The notes: generated by a model from the sequence alone, not told the origin. DNA of 64,000 nucleotides from Caldicellulosiruptor saccharolyticus DSM 8903 (GCF_000016545.1 NC_009437.1:1591501-1655500), one strand, 5' to 3'; shown: positions 1 through 9,393, numbered from the stretch's first letter. Program-made: numbers and translations.

Positions 1-1
1 A

Positions 2-256
2 AAACTCATGCTCGAAAATCCAAAAGCTGTAGGTTGGGCAGTAGCAAAGGACAATGAGCTTAAAAAAGCAGAGTTTAGACTCCCCTACCCTGCAAGAAAG
101 CTGGACGGTAAAATTTACGTGCCTGTCAGGTCGGTATTAAGACTTTTCGGTTATGGAGTGAGATTTGAGAAAAATACAAGGCTTATATACTTTGGCTATG
201 GCTTGAAAGTGGACGACATGTGTCTTGTATTTGAAAGGTTTGTCGACCAGAAGTAA
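2..256 (+). CDS. C-terminal part of a copper-amine-oxidase-N-like (stalk) domain protein, 5' end outside the window
   Basis: The frame is open to the first base of the window, so the start is probably upstream; an ATG at position 8 is only an internal candidate. The visible part carries the DGKIYVPVRSVLRLFGYGV pattern seen in copper amine oxidase N-terminal (stalk) domains of clostridial surface proteins, where it acts as a wall- or carbohydrate-associated module rather than an enzyme. It ends 17 bp before the next gene and so may be part of the Tad-like operon. The domain call is by motif only; the role is not known. Confidence 0.55.
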   Translation, partial: KLMLENPKAVGWAVAKDNELKKAEFRLPYPARKLDGKIYVPVRSVLRLFGYGVRFEKNTRLIYFGYGLKVDDMCLVFERFVDQK

Positions 257-273
257 AGGAAGGACTGAAAAAG

Positions 274-960
274 ATGATATATATAGCAACAGGTTTTGCT
301 GAGTTCGATATAAGGCTTTCTTCAGAAATAGAAAATTCAAAAGTGATATTCTACCGGGACTTTCTAAGACAGACAGATGACTATTCAGTAGTGGTAATTT
401 CGACATTTTTCGACAGGCATACAAATAAGGAAGAAGACCGATCAGAGTTTATAAATCTCTTGTTTTCGTTGCGCGCAAGAGACAAAAGAGTAATTTTGCT
501 CGTTGACGAAGATGACAGAGAAGTTTTAACAAGTGCACTTGCGCTTGGGATATACGATATAGTTATGTATCCTGCTGAAGTTTCAGATGTGGTTTACAGA
601 ATAAAAAATCCAGCAACTTTTTCAAGCGTTAAAAGCCTGTTTGAAATGCTCAAAGTTGTTGAGCATGTAGGTTTTGAAGATGTCCTGAAGGTAAAAGACA
701 CATTCAAAGAGAGGTTTGAAACAAAAGCAGAGCAAGAGTGCGCAAAACAGAGTAACATGGAAGATATAAAAGAAAAAGAAGTAAGTGAAGAGGTAAAAAC
801 TACTGGCAAGGACACTTTCATACAAACAGGCTATGAAGAGGATATAAAAAGGATCTTAGCAGGGGTGCTGAGATTTCTGGGTGTAAAGAAGATACCATCT
901 GATATTTACGAAATGCTTATTTTACTTGAAGACTCAATAGCAGACACGTATAAAAAGTGA
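274..960 (+). CDS. Receiver-like domain protein of the Tad/Flp locus
   Basis: A 228-aa soluble protein. Residues about 1-110 alternate short hydrophobic strands and helices (VVVISTFF, VILLVDEDD, DIVMYP), as in response-regulator-like domains. In CpaE proteins such a domain lies N-terminal to the ATPase; here it is a separate gene directly in front of a CpaE/MinD-type ATPase, 9 bp away. No obvious phospho-acceptor aspartate pattern is complete, so it may be a pseudo-receiver used for polar localisation or protein contacts. The C-terminal 90 residues are charged and helical. The family assignment is inference from fold pattern and position. Confidence 0.5.
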   Translation: MIYIATGFAEFDIRLSSEIENSKVIFYRDFLRQTDDYSVVVISTFFDRHTNKEEDRSEFINLLFSLRARDKRVILLVDEDDREVLTSALALGIYDIVMYPAEVSDVVYRIKNPATFSSVKSLFEMLKVVEHVGFEDVLKVKDTFKERFETKAEQECAKQSNMEDIKEKEVSEEVKTTGKDTFIQTGYEEDIKRILAGVLRFLGVKKIPSDIYEMLILLEDSIADTYKK

Positions 961-969
961 GGTGAGAGT

Positions 970-2469
970 ATGGGGAAAATAATTTCGATATTCAGTCCCA
1001 AAGGTGGTGTGGGGAAGACAACTCTGACACTGGCACTTGCAGAGGTTTTACAAAAAGAAGGTAAAACACTTGTTATAGAGTTTGACTTTTCACCGGGCGA
1101 TTTTGCGACTTTACTTGACGTTGACAAAACCAAAAATATTGAATTAGCAGTAGTATATGGACTGTCGTCAGCAGTTCAAAAACCGGAAGGGAAAGAATAT
1201 TTTGTTGTTGCGGGTGGTTTCCCTGAAACGCACGAAAAAATAAATGCAGAACAGATAAAAAATCTTTTGAGTGAAGCAAGAAATAATTTTGACTTTATAC
1301 TTTTTGATATTCAGCCGGGACTTGTTGAAAGATCAATTGACGTTTTAAATAACAGTGATAAGGTTCTGGTAATAATCGAAAATAACCAATATGTTATTCT
1401 GAGATTTGCAAGGATAATTCGGTATATTTCAACAAGGATAAAAGATTTGTCAAAGGTTTTCATTGTGGTCAACAAAGCAAATCCAAGACAAAAAATTTGT
1501 ATACCAGACGAGATAACAGGGGAAATAATTCCATGGTGCGGTAGACTGCATGAACCTTGGGATAGAAAGATTGTTTTTCATGTTGAAAGACTAAAACAAA
1601 AACTTTTGGAGCACAGGTTTACAGATACTGAGAAGTTAATTGAATTTACAAACGAAATACTTAGAAAGCACAATATTAATGTAAGTACACAGTACGGTGA
1701 GGTGAAAGATGGCATGATATATATAATGACAAATATACAGAGTCTTGATGACCTTCTCAAGAACAGGTTTACAGACTTTGTGACAGACGATATATCAAAA
1801 TCAAGAATACAAGTTCTTATGTGTGAAGATAAACAAAAGATAGATGAAGCAGCAAGAATACAGGGTTTTAAGATAGTTTTGACATCTTATGAGCTTGAAA
1901 GATACGCATACGAAAAAGGGTTTGAATATGTATTTGCAGGTGCAATTGAAATTCCTAAAATTACACATGCAATAGAAGATTTAATTTCGAGAGCGACAGC
2001 AGAACCTGAAAGAAAATTGATTAAAGAATCGAAAAGTGAACAGATAGAAAATCCAGAACAGGTAGTTGAACCAGAACAGATAGAAGAAAAACCCGACGAA
2101 GATTCATTTTCCAACCCAGTAGAAGATTCAGAAGAAGAACTTTTTGCTCAAGATTTGAAACAGGAAGTTAAAAACATAGAAGAAAAAAGTACTGCGACAG
2201 AACAAACAGAAAATATGCAGGATGTAGAAGTTTTTATTTCAAATCTATCTTCTGCCGTCACTCAGCTAATATCTACAGAGGTTAGTATGTTTTTAAAAGA
2301 ACACAGCAAGAACATGGAAGATAATCAAAAGTTAAAACAGGAAATAACAAAGCTACTGGAGGAAAATCAGAAATTAAAAGAAAGAATAGCAGAGCTTGAG
2401 GAAAAACTCAAGAAACTGAACAAGATAAAAGAACTTATAACTAGTTTAGCAGGTGGTCTGGATGAGTAA
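970..2469 (+). CDS. MinD/ParA/CpaE-type ATPase with long C-terminal coiled-coil extension
   Basis: 499 aa. The N-terminus has the deviant Walker A motif SPKGGVGKTT (residues about 9-18), a following EFDFSPGDF switch region and LFDIQPG, the usual signature of SIMIBI ATPases such as CpaE, which position Tad pili. After the ATPase (about residue 240) comes a second alpha/beta domain, then a Glu-rich linker (about 345-410) and a strongly heptad-like coiled coil at 440-490. This tail is unusual for the family and suggests an oligomerisation or partner-binding arm. Its last codons overlap the prepilin peptidase start, so the two are likely translated together. Confidence 0.75.
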   Translation: MGKIISIFSPKGGVGKTTLTLALAEVLQKEGKTLVIEFDFSPGDFATLLDVDKTKNIELAVVYGLSSAVQKPEGKEYFVVAGGFPETHEKINAEQIKNLLSEARNNFDFILFDIQPGLVERSIDVLNNSDKVLVIIENNQYVILRFARIIRYISTRIKDLSKVFIVVNKANPRQKICIPDEITGEIIPWCGRLHEPWDRKIVFHVERLKQKLLEHRFTDTEKLIEFTNEILRKHNINVSTQYGEVKDGMIYIMTNIQSLDDLLKNRFTDFVTDDISKSRIQVLMCEDKQKIDEAARIQGFKIVLTSYELERYAYEKGFEYVFAGAIEIPKITHAIEDLISRATAEPERKLIKESKSEQIENPEQVVEPEQIEEKPDEDSFSNPVEDSEEELFAQDLKQEVKNIEEKSTATEQTENMQDVEVFISNLSSAVTQLISTEVSMFLKEHSKNMEDNQKLKQEITKLLEENQKLKERIAELEEKLKKLNKIKELITSLAGGLDE

Positions 2470-2911
2470 AGTTATACTTTCTGTATCTTTTTTGCTGATA
2501 CTTGTAGTTGCAGCAATATATGATTTTAAGAAACGTGAGATACCAAATTTTACAGTTGTGCTTCTACTTTTTATAGCAGCAGTTAGAGTTATTCTAAACA
2601 AAAGCTACAGCAATGTGATTATATTTGCGATATATACTCTTTTCTTTTTTGCGATATACATTTTTGCGGAAAGAAGAGGCATATACCTGCTGGGAGAAGG
2701 AGATATAAAACTTTTGTCAGTGCTTTCATTATATTTTGGATTTGATTTTATAAAAGTATTGTTTCTTGCATGTACAACAGGATTTGCGATGGGGCTGGCA
2801 ACAGGTATTAAAAAAAAGACCTATTTAAAGACATATGTTCCGCTGGCACCTTTTGTTTTCTTAGCAAGTACGCTTTTTGAGGTGGTAAACTATGCTACTT
2901 TTAATCACTAA
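2462..2911 (+). CDS. Type IV prepilin peptidase (A24 family, TadV/CpaA-like)
   Basis: About 149 aa with five or six hydrophobic segments. It shows the two aspartyl-protease motifs of the A24 family: the first Asp in AIYDFKKREIPN near the N-terminus and GEGDIKLLS in the middle (the GxGD motif). The N-terminal methylase domain of longer PilD enzymes is absent, as is usual for CpaA/TadV. It would cleave the leader of Flp-type prepilins in the membrane. ATG at 2462 is chosen over an earlier GTG at 2453; it overlaps the preceding gene by 8 bp. Confidence 0.8.
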   Translation: MSKVILSVSFLLILVVAAIYDFKKREIPNFTVVLLLFIAAVRVILNKSYSNVIIFAIYTLFFFAIYIFAERRGIYLLGEGDIKLLSVLSLYFGFDFIKVLFLACTTGFAMGLATGIKKKTYLKTYVPLAPFVFLASTLFEVVNYATFNH

Positions 2912-3709
2912 AAACCCGCTTACGGTAGAAATTTTCTCAGAAACAGCAGGTAAAAACTTTGAGGTTGCGATGTCTTTAGAAAGTGCTTTTCTTAGAGTAA
3001 GAAAGAGAAATTACAGTGCAGTGGTGGTAGATGAAAAAGACATAAGCAGTTATATGTTTTTAAGTGAAAAGGTAATGTCTTTAAAAACATTTCTTGCTGA
3101 AAAAGAAGAAAAGCAAAAACACAATATCAAGATAGAAACTCCTAAGACAATTGCAATAACAAGTTGCAAAGGTTCTGCCGGCAAAACTGAACTGATAAAA
3201 AAACTTATAAGTGTCCTGTCTGCGTACAGGATATTGATTTTGGACATGAACTTTTACGATGGGGGAGTGATTTGAGTTTTGAGTTTGAACTGCCTGTTTT
3301 GCCACACCTTGGCTGCTTTTTAAAACAAAAAGGAGATTTGAAAGAAAGGTTTTTTGCATGTGTGTATCACCTTTATGAGAATGTGGATATAATTCAAGCG
3401 CCCCCAAACCTTTCACTTATACAGGATTTGAGAAAAGAGGATTTAGAAAGAATCATTTCTTTTGCAAAAGAGAATTACGATGTTATTATCTTCGAAATTC
3501 CGCCTTTATCTAAAAGAGAAGATTTAGTTCATACTGCTCTTAAAAACTGCGACAAAAAAGTTGTGGTAATTACCGGTCTTAAAGTGGAACTTGAAAGATT
3601 AAAACACATTAACGCAGATATTGTTATATCAAAAAACAGTGTACCGGAATTTTTTAGTGACAGGTTTGAAGTAATCACTTTTAAAAGTTTTTACAAAATA
3701 CTGAAATGA
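2892..3709 (+). pseudogene. CpaE/MinD-type ATPase split by a one-base deletion in a G run
   Basis: Two adjacent reading frames (2892-3275 and 3272-3709) together make one ATPase. The first has a receiver-like N-terminus and the P-loop CKGSAGKTE, and ends at MNFYDGGVI. The second begins with LSFEFELPVLPHLG and contains YDVIIFEIPP, the usual late MinD strand. A run of five G at about 3260-3264 marks the break: with six G the reading becomes DGGSDLSFEF, which fits the family exactly. It may be a real mutation, a slippage site or a sequencing error. It is a second CpaE paralogue between the peptidase and cpaB genes. Confidence 0.65.
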
Positions 3710-3725
3710 AAGGAGAGAGTAAGAT

Positions 3726-4310
3726 ATGAAAAACAGGGTGATAAAACTTGCTGTGATACCTGCTGTGCTTGTTGCACTGCTTTCATATATTTTCATTTCA
3801 AGACAGACAAATATGATTCAAATACCTGTTGCAAAAAACTTTATTCACCAGGGGGAAATAATTGACGACAGTGATATAACTTTTCTAAAACTTCCGTCGT
3901 ATGCGCTACCACAGGGTGTAATTAAAGAAAAAGAAAAGCTTGTTGGCAAACGTGCAGGTGTAACAAGAGTTGCGGGGGATTTTTTCTATGATGATGTAAT
4001 AAAAACCGTATATGTGCAGGTTTATGAAGATGAGACGCTGATTTGTGTAAACATCCCAGAACCGCTTACCCAGTTTATAACAGAAGGAACAAAGCTAATA
4101 ATCGCAACAACATCTACATCAAACTCTGGAGTACCACCATTTGCTGTAGAAGACGCAGAAGTTGTATCGCTTCTGTCAAAGACAACAAACAATATAGTGA
4201 GCGGTTCAAACACAAGATATGCAATCGTAAAAGTGAAAAAAGATCAAGCAGTACAACTGGCGTATGCTTTAAAAGGCGGAGAGTATACTGTGATAATCCA
4301 GAGACAGTAA
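3726..4310 (+). CDS. cpaB: CpaB/RcpC-like pilus assembly protein with SAF domain
   Basis: 194 aa. There is one N-terminal membrane segment (residues about 7-25), then a SAF domain (VAKNFIHQGEIIDDSDI, about 35-95) and a beta-rich C-terminal half. This is the organisation of CpaB/RcpC proteins, periplasmic or extracytoplasmic parts of Tad pilus machines. The ribosome site GGAGAG lies 9 bp upstream of ATG. Its place between two CpaE-type ATPases and before CpaF supports the call. Confidence 0.75.
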   Translation: MKNRVIKLAVIPAVLVALLSYIFISRQTNMIQIPVAKNFIHQGEIIDDSDITFLKLPSYALPQGVIKEKEKLVGKRAGVTRVAGDFFYDDVIKTVYVQVYEDETLICVNIPEPLTQFITEGTKLIIATTSTSNSGVPPFAVEDAEVVSLLSKTTNNIVSGSNTRYAIVKVKKDQAVQLAYALKGGEYTVIIQRQ

Positions 4311-4338
4311 GTGACAGTATAAACAAGAAGGTGAAACA

Positions 4339-5052
4339 ATGATTATATCAGTGTTTAGCCCCAAGGGTGGCGTTGGAAAAACAACCGTAGCGCTTGCGCT
4401 TGCTGAATCTCTTTCAAAAAACCACCGGGTTGTAGCTCTAGAACTTGACTTTTCGCCCGGCGATTTTGTCGGTTTACTTCACGAACTTGACCCTGGTAAA
4501 AATTTGCTTACATGCAAACATGATATTTTATCAGCCGTCCAAAGACCGTCAGGAAAAGAGTTTGATGTTATAATAGGTGGTTATCCGGGCGAACATGAAC
4601 ATGTAAGACGAGAAGATATTAAAAGGTGTATAGAAATTTTAAAGTTCAAGTATGAATATATAATTGTTGACATACAACCCGGCATTGTTGAACTTGTCAT
4701 AGATGTATTAGCTGAGTCTGACAGGGTACTTGTAATAGCTGAAGAAAATTTTATAACACCTATTGCAAGAATAAACGCATTTCTTGACTGGATACAAATA
4801 AATAACCTGAGTGACCTTAAAAATTTTGTTTTTGTAAGAAATAAGGTTACAAACAAAGAGCTTGTCTATATTGATAAGATAAAACATTCACTAAAACTTG
4901 TGCATGACATACCGTTTTATAAAAAACTCAAAGGCTATGACGACAAAAGACTGCAGAAGAACATCAAAAGACTTGCGGGGGTTTTGAGAAATGGGACTGT
5001 TAGAGAGGATAAAAGGTTCTGGTTATTCAGAAGAATTCTCGGCAAACTATGA
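4339..5052 (+). CDS. cpaE: CpaE/MinD-type ATPase
   Basis: 237 aa, a compact ATPase without extra domains. SPKGGVGKTT is at residues 7-16, LELDFSPGDF follows, and YIIVDIQPG is mid-protein. It is clearly paralogous to the N-terminal half of the 970-2469 gene: both have the FSPKGGVGKTT, SAVQ(K/R)P and DIQPG(L/I)VE signatures. Its 3' end overlaps the cpaF-like gene by 62 bp in another frame, a strong sign of coupled expression. It probably localises or energises the pilus/secretion machine with CpaF. Confidence 0.75.
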   Translation: MIISVFSPKGGVGKTTVALALAESLSKNHRVVALELDFSPGDFVGLLHELDPGKNLLTCKHDILSAVQRPSGKEFDVIIGGYPGEHEHVRREDIKRCIEILKFKYEYIIVDIQPGIVELVIDVLAESDRVLVIAEENFITPIARINAFLDWIQINNLSDLKNFVFVRNKVTNKELVYIDKIKHSLKLVHDIPFYKKLKGYDDKRLQKNIKRLAGVLRNGTVREDKRFWLFRRILGKL

Positions 5053-6175
5053 TGAACTTTTAACATATGTCAGGAACAATGTTCTTAACAGCGGTATTTA
5101 CGTGGCAGGAAACCTTGAGCTTTTGAAAGAACTGACAAAACAATACGTGGACAAGTATTATGCAGAAAACTATTTGGGAGTTGCACAGCAACATATTTAC
5201 GATTATGTGTACAATATGCTATTTGGACTTGGACCAATCGAAAAGCTTTTAAAAGCACCAGATGTAACTGAAATTTACGTGATGGGAACAAAGATATACT
5301 ATATAGAAAACGGACTTAGAAAAGAGTTTGAGGAAGAGTACCCAAGTGAGGACGAAACACGGCGTGTTATCGAAAAGATAGCAGCAACAGCCAGACAAAC
5401 AATAAACATTCAAAACCCTGACATTGACTGTGAACTTTATGATGGTTCAAGAGCTCTGCTTGTCGTTCCGCCAGAAAGTGCTCAGCCTTATATTACTATC
5501 AGAAAACACACGTCAAAACTAAAAACTCTTGAAGAGCTCAAAAGCGGTTATATAAACTTTGAAGACTGGATGATAGAGTACTTTAAAAATGCTGTGCGCA
5601 GCAGAAAAAACATAGTGGCAGTGGGTCAGACAAACGCCGGCAAGACTACTTTTTTAAACGCTTTGACATATTACATTCAACCAAATCATGTTGTTGCAGT
5701 GCTGGAAGACACCCATGAGGTTGAACTTCCCTTAAAATATGTCTATTATTTCAAAACCAGAGAAGGAAACGATGAACTCAGACCTATAACATGGAGCGAT
5801 ATACTTTTAAATTGTCTCAGGGCAAATCCGGACAGAATCTTTATAACAGAAATTCGAACCCCAGAAGCAGCGTATGGATTTTTGGACGCACTAAACTCTG
5901 GACACAGAGGAAGTCTTACGACAATACATGCAGGGTCAACGTATCTGGCTTTGCAAAAGCTTGAAATGAAATTAAAAGAGTTCAATCCAAATCTTGATAT
6001 AAGAAACATGAGAGTTTTGATTTCAAGTACCATAGATATATTAGTGTTTTTGGACATTGCAGAAGATGAAACTGGAAATATTCTGGGAAGAACAATTAAA
6101 GAAATTGCAGAGCTGAAAGGGCTTAATGAAGACGGTACTTACAAGCTTGATTATGTATACAAATACAATCGATAG
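4991..6175 (+). CDS. cpaF: CpaF/TadA-type secretion ATPase
   Basis: 394 aa, of the VirB11/GspE superfamily. Walker A VGQTNAGKTT is at about residues 210-219, followed by the Asp box VLEDTHEVELP, a His box region (GSLTTIHAGS) and Walker B-like RIFITEIRTPEA. This hexameric motor powers assembly or secretion at the inner face of the membrane. The start ATG lies inside the end of the preceding cpaE gene (62-bp overlap); ATGGGACTGTTAGAG fits a MGLLERIK start as in other CpaF proteins. TadB and TadC follow in the canonical order. Confidence 0.88.
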   Translation: MGLLERIKGSGYSEEFSANYDELLTYVRNNVLNSGIYVAGNLELLKELTKQYVDKYYAENYLGVAQQHIYDYVYNMLFGLGPIEKLLKAPDVTEIYVMGTKIYYIENGLRKEFEEEYPSEDETRRVIEKIAATARQTINIQNPDIDCELYDGSRALLVVPPESAQPYITIRKHTSKLKTLEELKSGYINFEDWMIEYFKNAVRSRKNIVAVGQTNAGKTTFLNALTYYIQPNHVVAVLEDTHEVELPLKYVYYFKTREGNDELRPITWSDILLNCLRANPDRIFITEIRTPEAAYGFLDALNSGHRGSLTTIHAGSTYLALQKLEMKLKEFNPNLDIRNMRVLISSTIDILVFLDIAEDETGNILGRTIKEIAELKGLNEDGTYKLDYVYKYNR

Positions 6176-6183
6176 GAAAAGAG

Positions 6184-7104
6184 GTGAAGAGTTTGCTGAG
6201 TCTGCTTTTAGGAGTTATAACTTTTTTTGTTCTATTTTTGTTTTTAGCATACTATGAGGAAAAGGTGTACAGAATTCGTCAAAAGCTTTCAAGACAGCTA
6301 ATCAAACCCGATGAGAGTTTACAGAGATATACTTTTTTTGGTTTTCTGGGTGATATATATGAGAAAATAGACAGACAACTTAAAGCAGCTGAGCTCAAAG
6401 TCTCAACAGACGATTTTATAATGTACTACCTATACTTTGCAGTTTTTTGTTTCATTCTCGCAGTTATTTTAAATCAACTCACGTACTTTTTTGTCATAGT
6501 GGTATGTTCAACGATAGGGATAAAAATTATTCTGGACTATATATCCACAAGCAGAAGATTTAAATTTGAATTGAAATTTGGAGAATTTACACAGTCTGTT
6601 GCGATTATGCTCAGAGGAACGCCGAATCTTATGTCAGTGCTGCAGCAGGCAATGAACGAAGAAACTGATTCAAAACTGAAAATGGAGTTAGAAATGATCG
6701 TTCAAGAAGTACAATCAGGTACCACTTTAGAGCAGGCATTGAAGAAATTTAAGGAGAGAAACAACTTTTCAAGCGTGGTAGGTACATGGGTTGACAGCAT
6801 AGTGTTTGCAAACCTGTCTGGTGCTTCACTTTCAGACGTGTGCATGAATGCAGCAAGAAAGATAAACGACAAGCTTTCAAGGGCAAGACTTATAAAAAAG
6901 AAAACAGCAAGACTTAAAAGTGTTATGCTTGCGATAATTGGAATAATTACTTTAACTCTTGTCTTTATTTTATTTTTCTTCCCGGAAGCAAAAGAGTGCT
7001 ACTCAACTACTGGTGGGAAGATAATACTTATGTTCGTGCTTTCAATAGTCATTGGTAGCACATACTACATGCTAAAAACCGCAGATGATGTTGCAAAGAG
7101 GTGA
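6184..7104 (+). CDS. tadB: TadB-like inner-membrane platform protein
   Basis: 306 aa. It has an N-terminal membrane helix, a pair of helices around residues 80-115, a cytoplasmic T2SSF domain (MLRGTPNLMSVLQQAM...QSGTTLEQALKKF) and C-terminal membrane helices. This matches TadB, which forms the membrane platform for the CpaF motor. A GTG start is used, 8 bp after cpaF, and the end overlaps tadC by 4 bp. Confidence 0.82.
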   Translation: MKSLLSLLLGVITFFVLFLFLAYYEEKVYRIRQKLSRQLIKPDESLQRYTFFGFLGDIYEKIDRQLKAAELKVSTDDFIMYYLYFAVFCFILAVILNQLTYFFVIVVCSTIGIKIILDYISTSRRFKFELKFGEFTQSVAIMLRGTPNLMSVLQQAMNEETDSKLKMELEMIVQEVQSGTTLEQALKKFKERNNFSSVVGTWVDSIVFANLSGASLSDVCMNAARKINDKLSRARLIKKKTARLKSVMLAIIGIITLTLVFILFFFPEAKECYSTTGGKIILMFVLSIVIGSTYYMLKTADDVAKR

Positions 7105-7910
7105 GTAAAAAGGTGAAAATCAAGAAAACGCTCAAACCATTGAAAATCAAGAAATACGTAAAAAGGTTTGAGAAAAACCAAAAAGCAAAAGATATTATAG
7201 AAAAACTTGACAGGCAAATAAAAACTGTATTTGGAGTGGACGTTGAAATACAGAGTTTGAGGCGAACACTATTCGGGTTTGTGGTGCAAGACGTTTACGA
7301 TTTCATTTCAGTTGTCTTTACGTTCTTTTTAATTTCTTGTTTGCTTTTTGCATTGTATGCGAAGATAAGTATTTTGTTTGGGCTCATTCTCCTGCCATCA
7401 GTAACGGCAATGCCGATTGCGGTTTTAAATATAAGAACAAAGAAATTTAAAAATCAATTTAAACAGGATTTGCTTGATACAATAGAGACAATGATACAGG
7501 GATTCAAGTGTGGGCTTGTGGTTGAACAGATTCTTGAATACATTGCTGAAGCACAAAACAATTTAGTAACACCGTTCATAAAAGAGATAAATTTAAGAAT
7601 TATGGCCGGACAAAGTTTAAAAGATGCTTGCAGAGAAGTAAGTTATAAAACTTTGAGCAGTGATTTTGAAAAAATGTGCAGAATATTTAGTTTGAGGTCT
7701 GTTACAACATCGCATATAACCGAAGCACTGTCAATACTTGCACAAAACATATACGAAGAACAGAAAACAGAAATAGAAACACTTGCAGATAAGTTCAATG
7801 TCAGGTTCACTTTGATTATGCTTGTAGGTTATGTAATTCCCTTTTTGATACTTGTAACATATCCGCTTGTTATGATGATGACAAAATACAACTTTTTTGG
7901 TGGTGGTTGA
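7101..7910 (+). CDS. tadC: TadC-like inner-membrane platform protein
   Basis: 269 aa. It begins with a Lys-rich cytoplasmic N-terminus, then two membrane helices (about 65-115), a T2SSF domain (TIETMIQGFKCGLVVEQIL...AGQSLKDACREV) and a final membrane helix (LIMLVGYVIPFLILV). It pairs with TadB as the second platform protein. The GTG start overlaps the end of tadB (GTGAG), indicating coupled translation. Confidence 0.82.
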   Translation: MSKKVKIKKTLKPLKIKKYVKRFEKNQKAKDIIEKLDRQIKTVFGVDVEIQSLRRTLFGFVVQDVYDFISVVFTFFLISCLLFALYAKISILFGLILLPSVTAMPIAVLNIRTKKFKNQFKQDLLDTIETMIQGFKCGLVVEQILEYIAEAQNNLVTPFIKEINLRIMAGQSLKDACREVSYKTLSSDFEKMCRIFSLRSVTTSHITEALSILAQNIYEEQKTEIETLADKFNVRFTLIMLVGYVIPFLILVTYPLVMMMTKYNFFGGG

Positions 7911-8419
7911 TGTTGAATTATATATTATATAAACTGCTTGGACTTAATTTTGTACTTGAAGCTATAATTATGCCTCTTTTCAGGTTTATATTCAATTTCA
8001 AAAAGGTAGGAGTGTTTTTTTCGTACTTTCCTCTTTTCAACACAGTTGTTCAAGACATAAAATGGCGGGATTTGAAAGAATTTAAGAGTATCGATTGTAT
8101 TTTCGAAAGAGAAAAATTTAAAGAAAAAGTAAAAGAAGCGATAAAAAATTCACTTGCCAAAATTAAAGAAGCAGGTATTAAAAAAGACAGAGTACTTATA
8201 AAAACAAACAGGTTTGTTTTTGACATAATGGAACAACTTAAAAAAGAGGGGATTTTAGAGTTTGAAAAGGTAAGGGAATATAAAACAAAAAGGCAGGTAT
8301 CAGAAAAACTTCAGCTTGTGTCAACAGCAAAAGTGTATAGATATTTGCTGAGTAAAAAGTTCTGGCAGTGGATACTCAGAAAAGAAGAAATCTGTGTATA
8401 TGAAATTTACTTAAAATGA
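7910..8419 (+). CDS. Hypothetical protein of the Tad locus
   Basis: 169 aa, unrecognised. A hydrophobic N-terminal stretch (residues about 1-28) could anchor it in the membrane; the rest is Lys-rich and probably cytoplasmic, with FEREKFKEKVKEAIKNSLA forming a likely helix. The ATG overlaps the stop of tadC, so it is translated with the Tad genes and may be a locus-specific accessory factor. No catalytic motif is visible. Confidence 0.6.
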   Translation: MLNYILYKLLGLNFVLEAIIMPLFRFIFNFKKVGVFFSYFPLFNTVVQDIKWRDLKEFKSIDCIFEREKFKEKVKEAIKNSLAKIKEAGIKKDRVLIKTNRFVFDIMEQLKKEGILEFEKVREYKTKRQVSEKLQLVSTAKVYRYLLSKKFWQWILRKEEICVYEIYLK

Positions 8420-8431
8420 GGGGTTATAAAA

Positions 8432-8875
8432 ATGTGGAAGTTTATAAAAGCCCAGAAAGGAGATGCAACCCTTATTTTTATGATATCAATGATGTTTCTT
8501 TCTGTAATGCTTGTTGCGGTTGCTTTTTTTGTAATACTTTTGAGTAGTGAAACACATCACATAAACGACATATGTCAACTTGCAATTGAAAAGACAGCAT
8601 ATATACTTGCAACACAGGGAGGTGATACATCATCAGACAATGAAAATGTTTTAGGTGACAATCTCATAGTTGAAGAAAGATTAAGGGAGGAATTATCTAA
8701 CCTGCTTTCTTCACACAATATGAGTTTGACAGCAGCAGACATAAGTTTTAACGGGAAAGAAGTAACAATTACAGGGACAGTAAATGTTCAGACAAAAAGT
8801 CCTTTTGGAACTTCCTCAGAGAAGACTATAAACTTTAAATACAAAGGACGATTCAATAAAAACTATGGTATGTAG
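8432..8875 (+). CDS. TadE-like single-pass pseudopilin-type protein
   Basis: 147 aa. A short basic N-terminus (MWKFIKAQKGD) precedes one long hydrophobic helix (about residues 13-38), followed by an extracytoplasmic domain. This is the pattern of TadE/TadG minor pilins and of the AQKGD-type processing region (a Gly just before the helix). It would be the only pilin-like subunit in the visible locus. The helix is followed by residues (HINDICQLAIEKTAYILA) typical of TadE-like beta-poor linkers. No Flp major pilin is seen nearby. Confidence 0.5.
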   Translation: MWKFIKAQKGDATLIFMISMMFLSVMLVAVAFFVILLSSETHHINDICQLAIEKTAYILATQGGDTSSDNENVLGDNLIVEERLREELSNLLSSHNMSLTAADISFNGKEVTITGTVNVQTKSPFGTSSEKTINFKYKGRFNKNYGM

Positions 8876-8895
8876 TAGAAAGGAGAGATTTTAAG

Positions 8896-9366
8896 ATGAA
8901 CGAATGTACATTTTTCGGCAGACTCACAAAAGACCCTGAAGTTTTCACAACTCAGAACGGTAACAAACTTGTCAGAATAACAATTGCCATGGACAGAACA
9001 GTTAAAGGAGAGAAAAAGACTCAATTCATTCCGTGCATAGCATTCGGGAAAAACGCTGAACTGATTGAACAACACTATAACAAGGGACGTGAAATTTTAG
9101 TTGAGGCAAGAACTGAAAATGCCAGAGGAAAAACAAAAGACGGTGTGGAATATCCCACTTTTAGATTTGTGATTGAACGTTTCTGGTTTGCAGGTTCTAA
9201 ACTTAAGCAGCAGCATGAACAGACTGCAGTAGCAGAAACAGTAGAATCCGAAATTTCTGAGGATGAACTGGAAAAGGAACTGGAAGAGTTCTTTGAAGAA
9301 GACCAAAACTTTGAACCACCAGTAGAAAACGGTGTTATCACAGCAGAAGAAGATCTGCCATTCTAA
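8896..9366 (+). CDS. ssb: Single-stranded DNA-binding protein
   Basis: 156 aa with an N-terminal OB fold (residues 1-100; NECTFFGRLTKDPEV, FIPCIAFGKNAELI, and YPTFRFVIERFWF) and an acidic tail ending in EEDLPF, the partner-binding tip of bacterial SSB. It is probably an accessory SSB of the mobile region rather than the housekeeping copy, since rpsF and rpsR, the usual neighbours, are absent. AAAGGAGAG lies 9 bp before the ATG. A strong terminator follows directly. Confidence 0.9.
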   Translation: MNECTFFGRLTKDPEVFTTQNGNKLVRITIAMDRTVKGEKKTQFIPCIAFGKNAELIEQHYNKGREILVEARTENARGKTKDGVEYPTFRFVIERFWFAGSKLKQQHEQTAVAETVESEISEDELEKELEEFFEEDQNFEPPVENGVITAEEDLPF

Positions 9367-9393
9367 GCAGGGTTTTTAACCCTGCTTTTTTTG
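9365..9393 (+). terminator. Rho-independent terminator after ssb
   Basis: AAGCAGGG, a short loop, CCCTGCTT and a T run. The stem starts in the stop codon of ssb and closes the Tad-ssb transcription unit. Confidence 0.85.
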
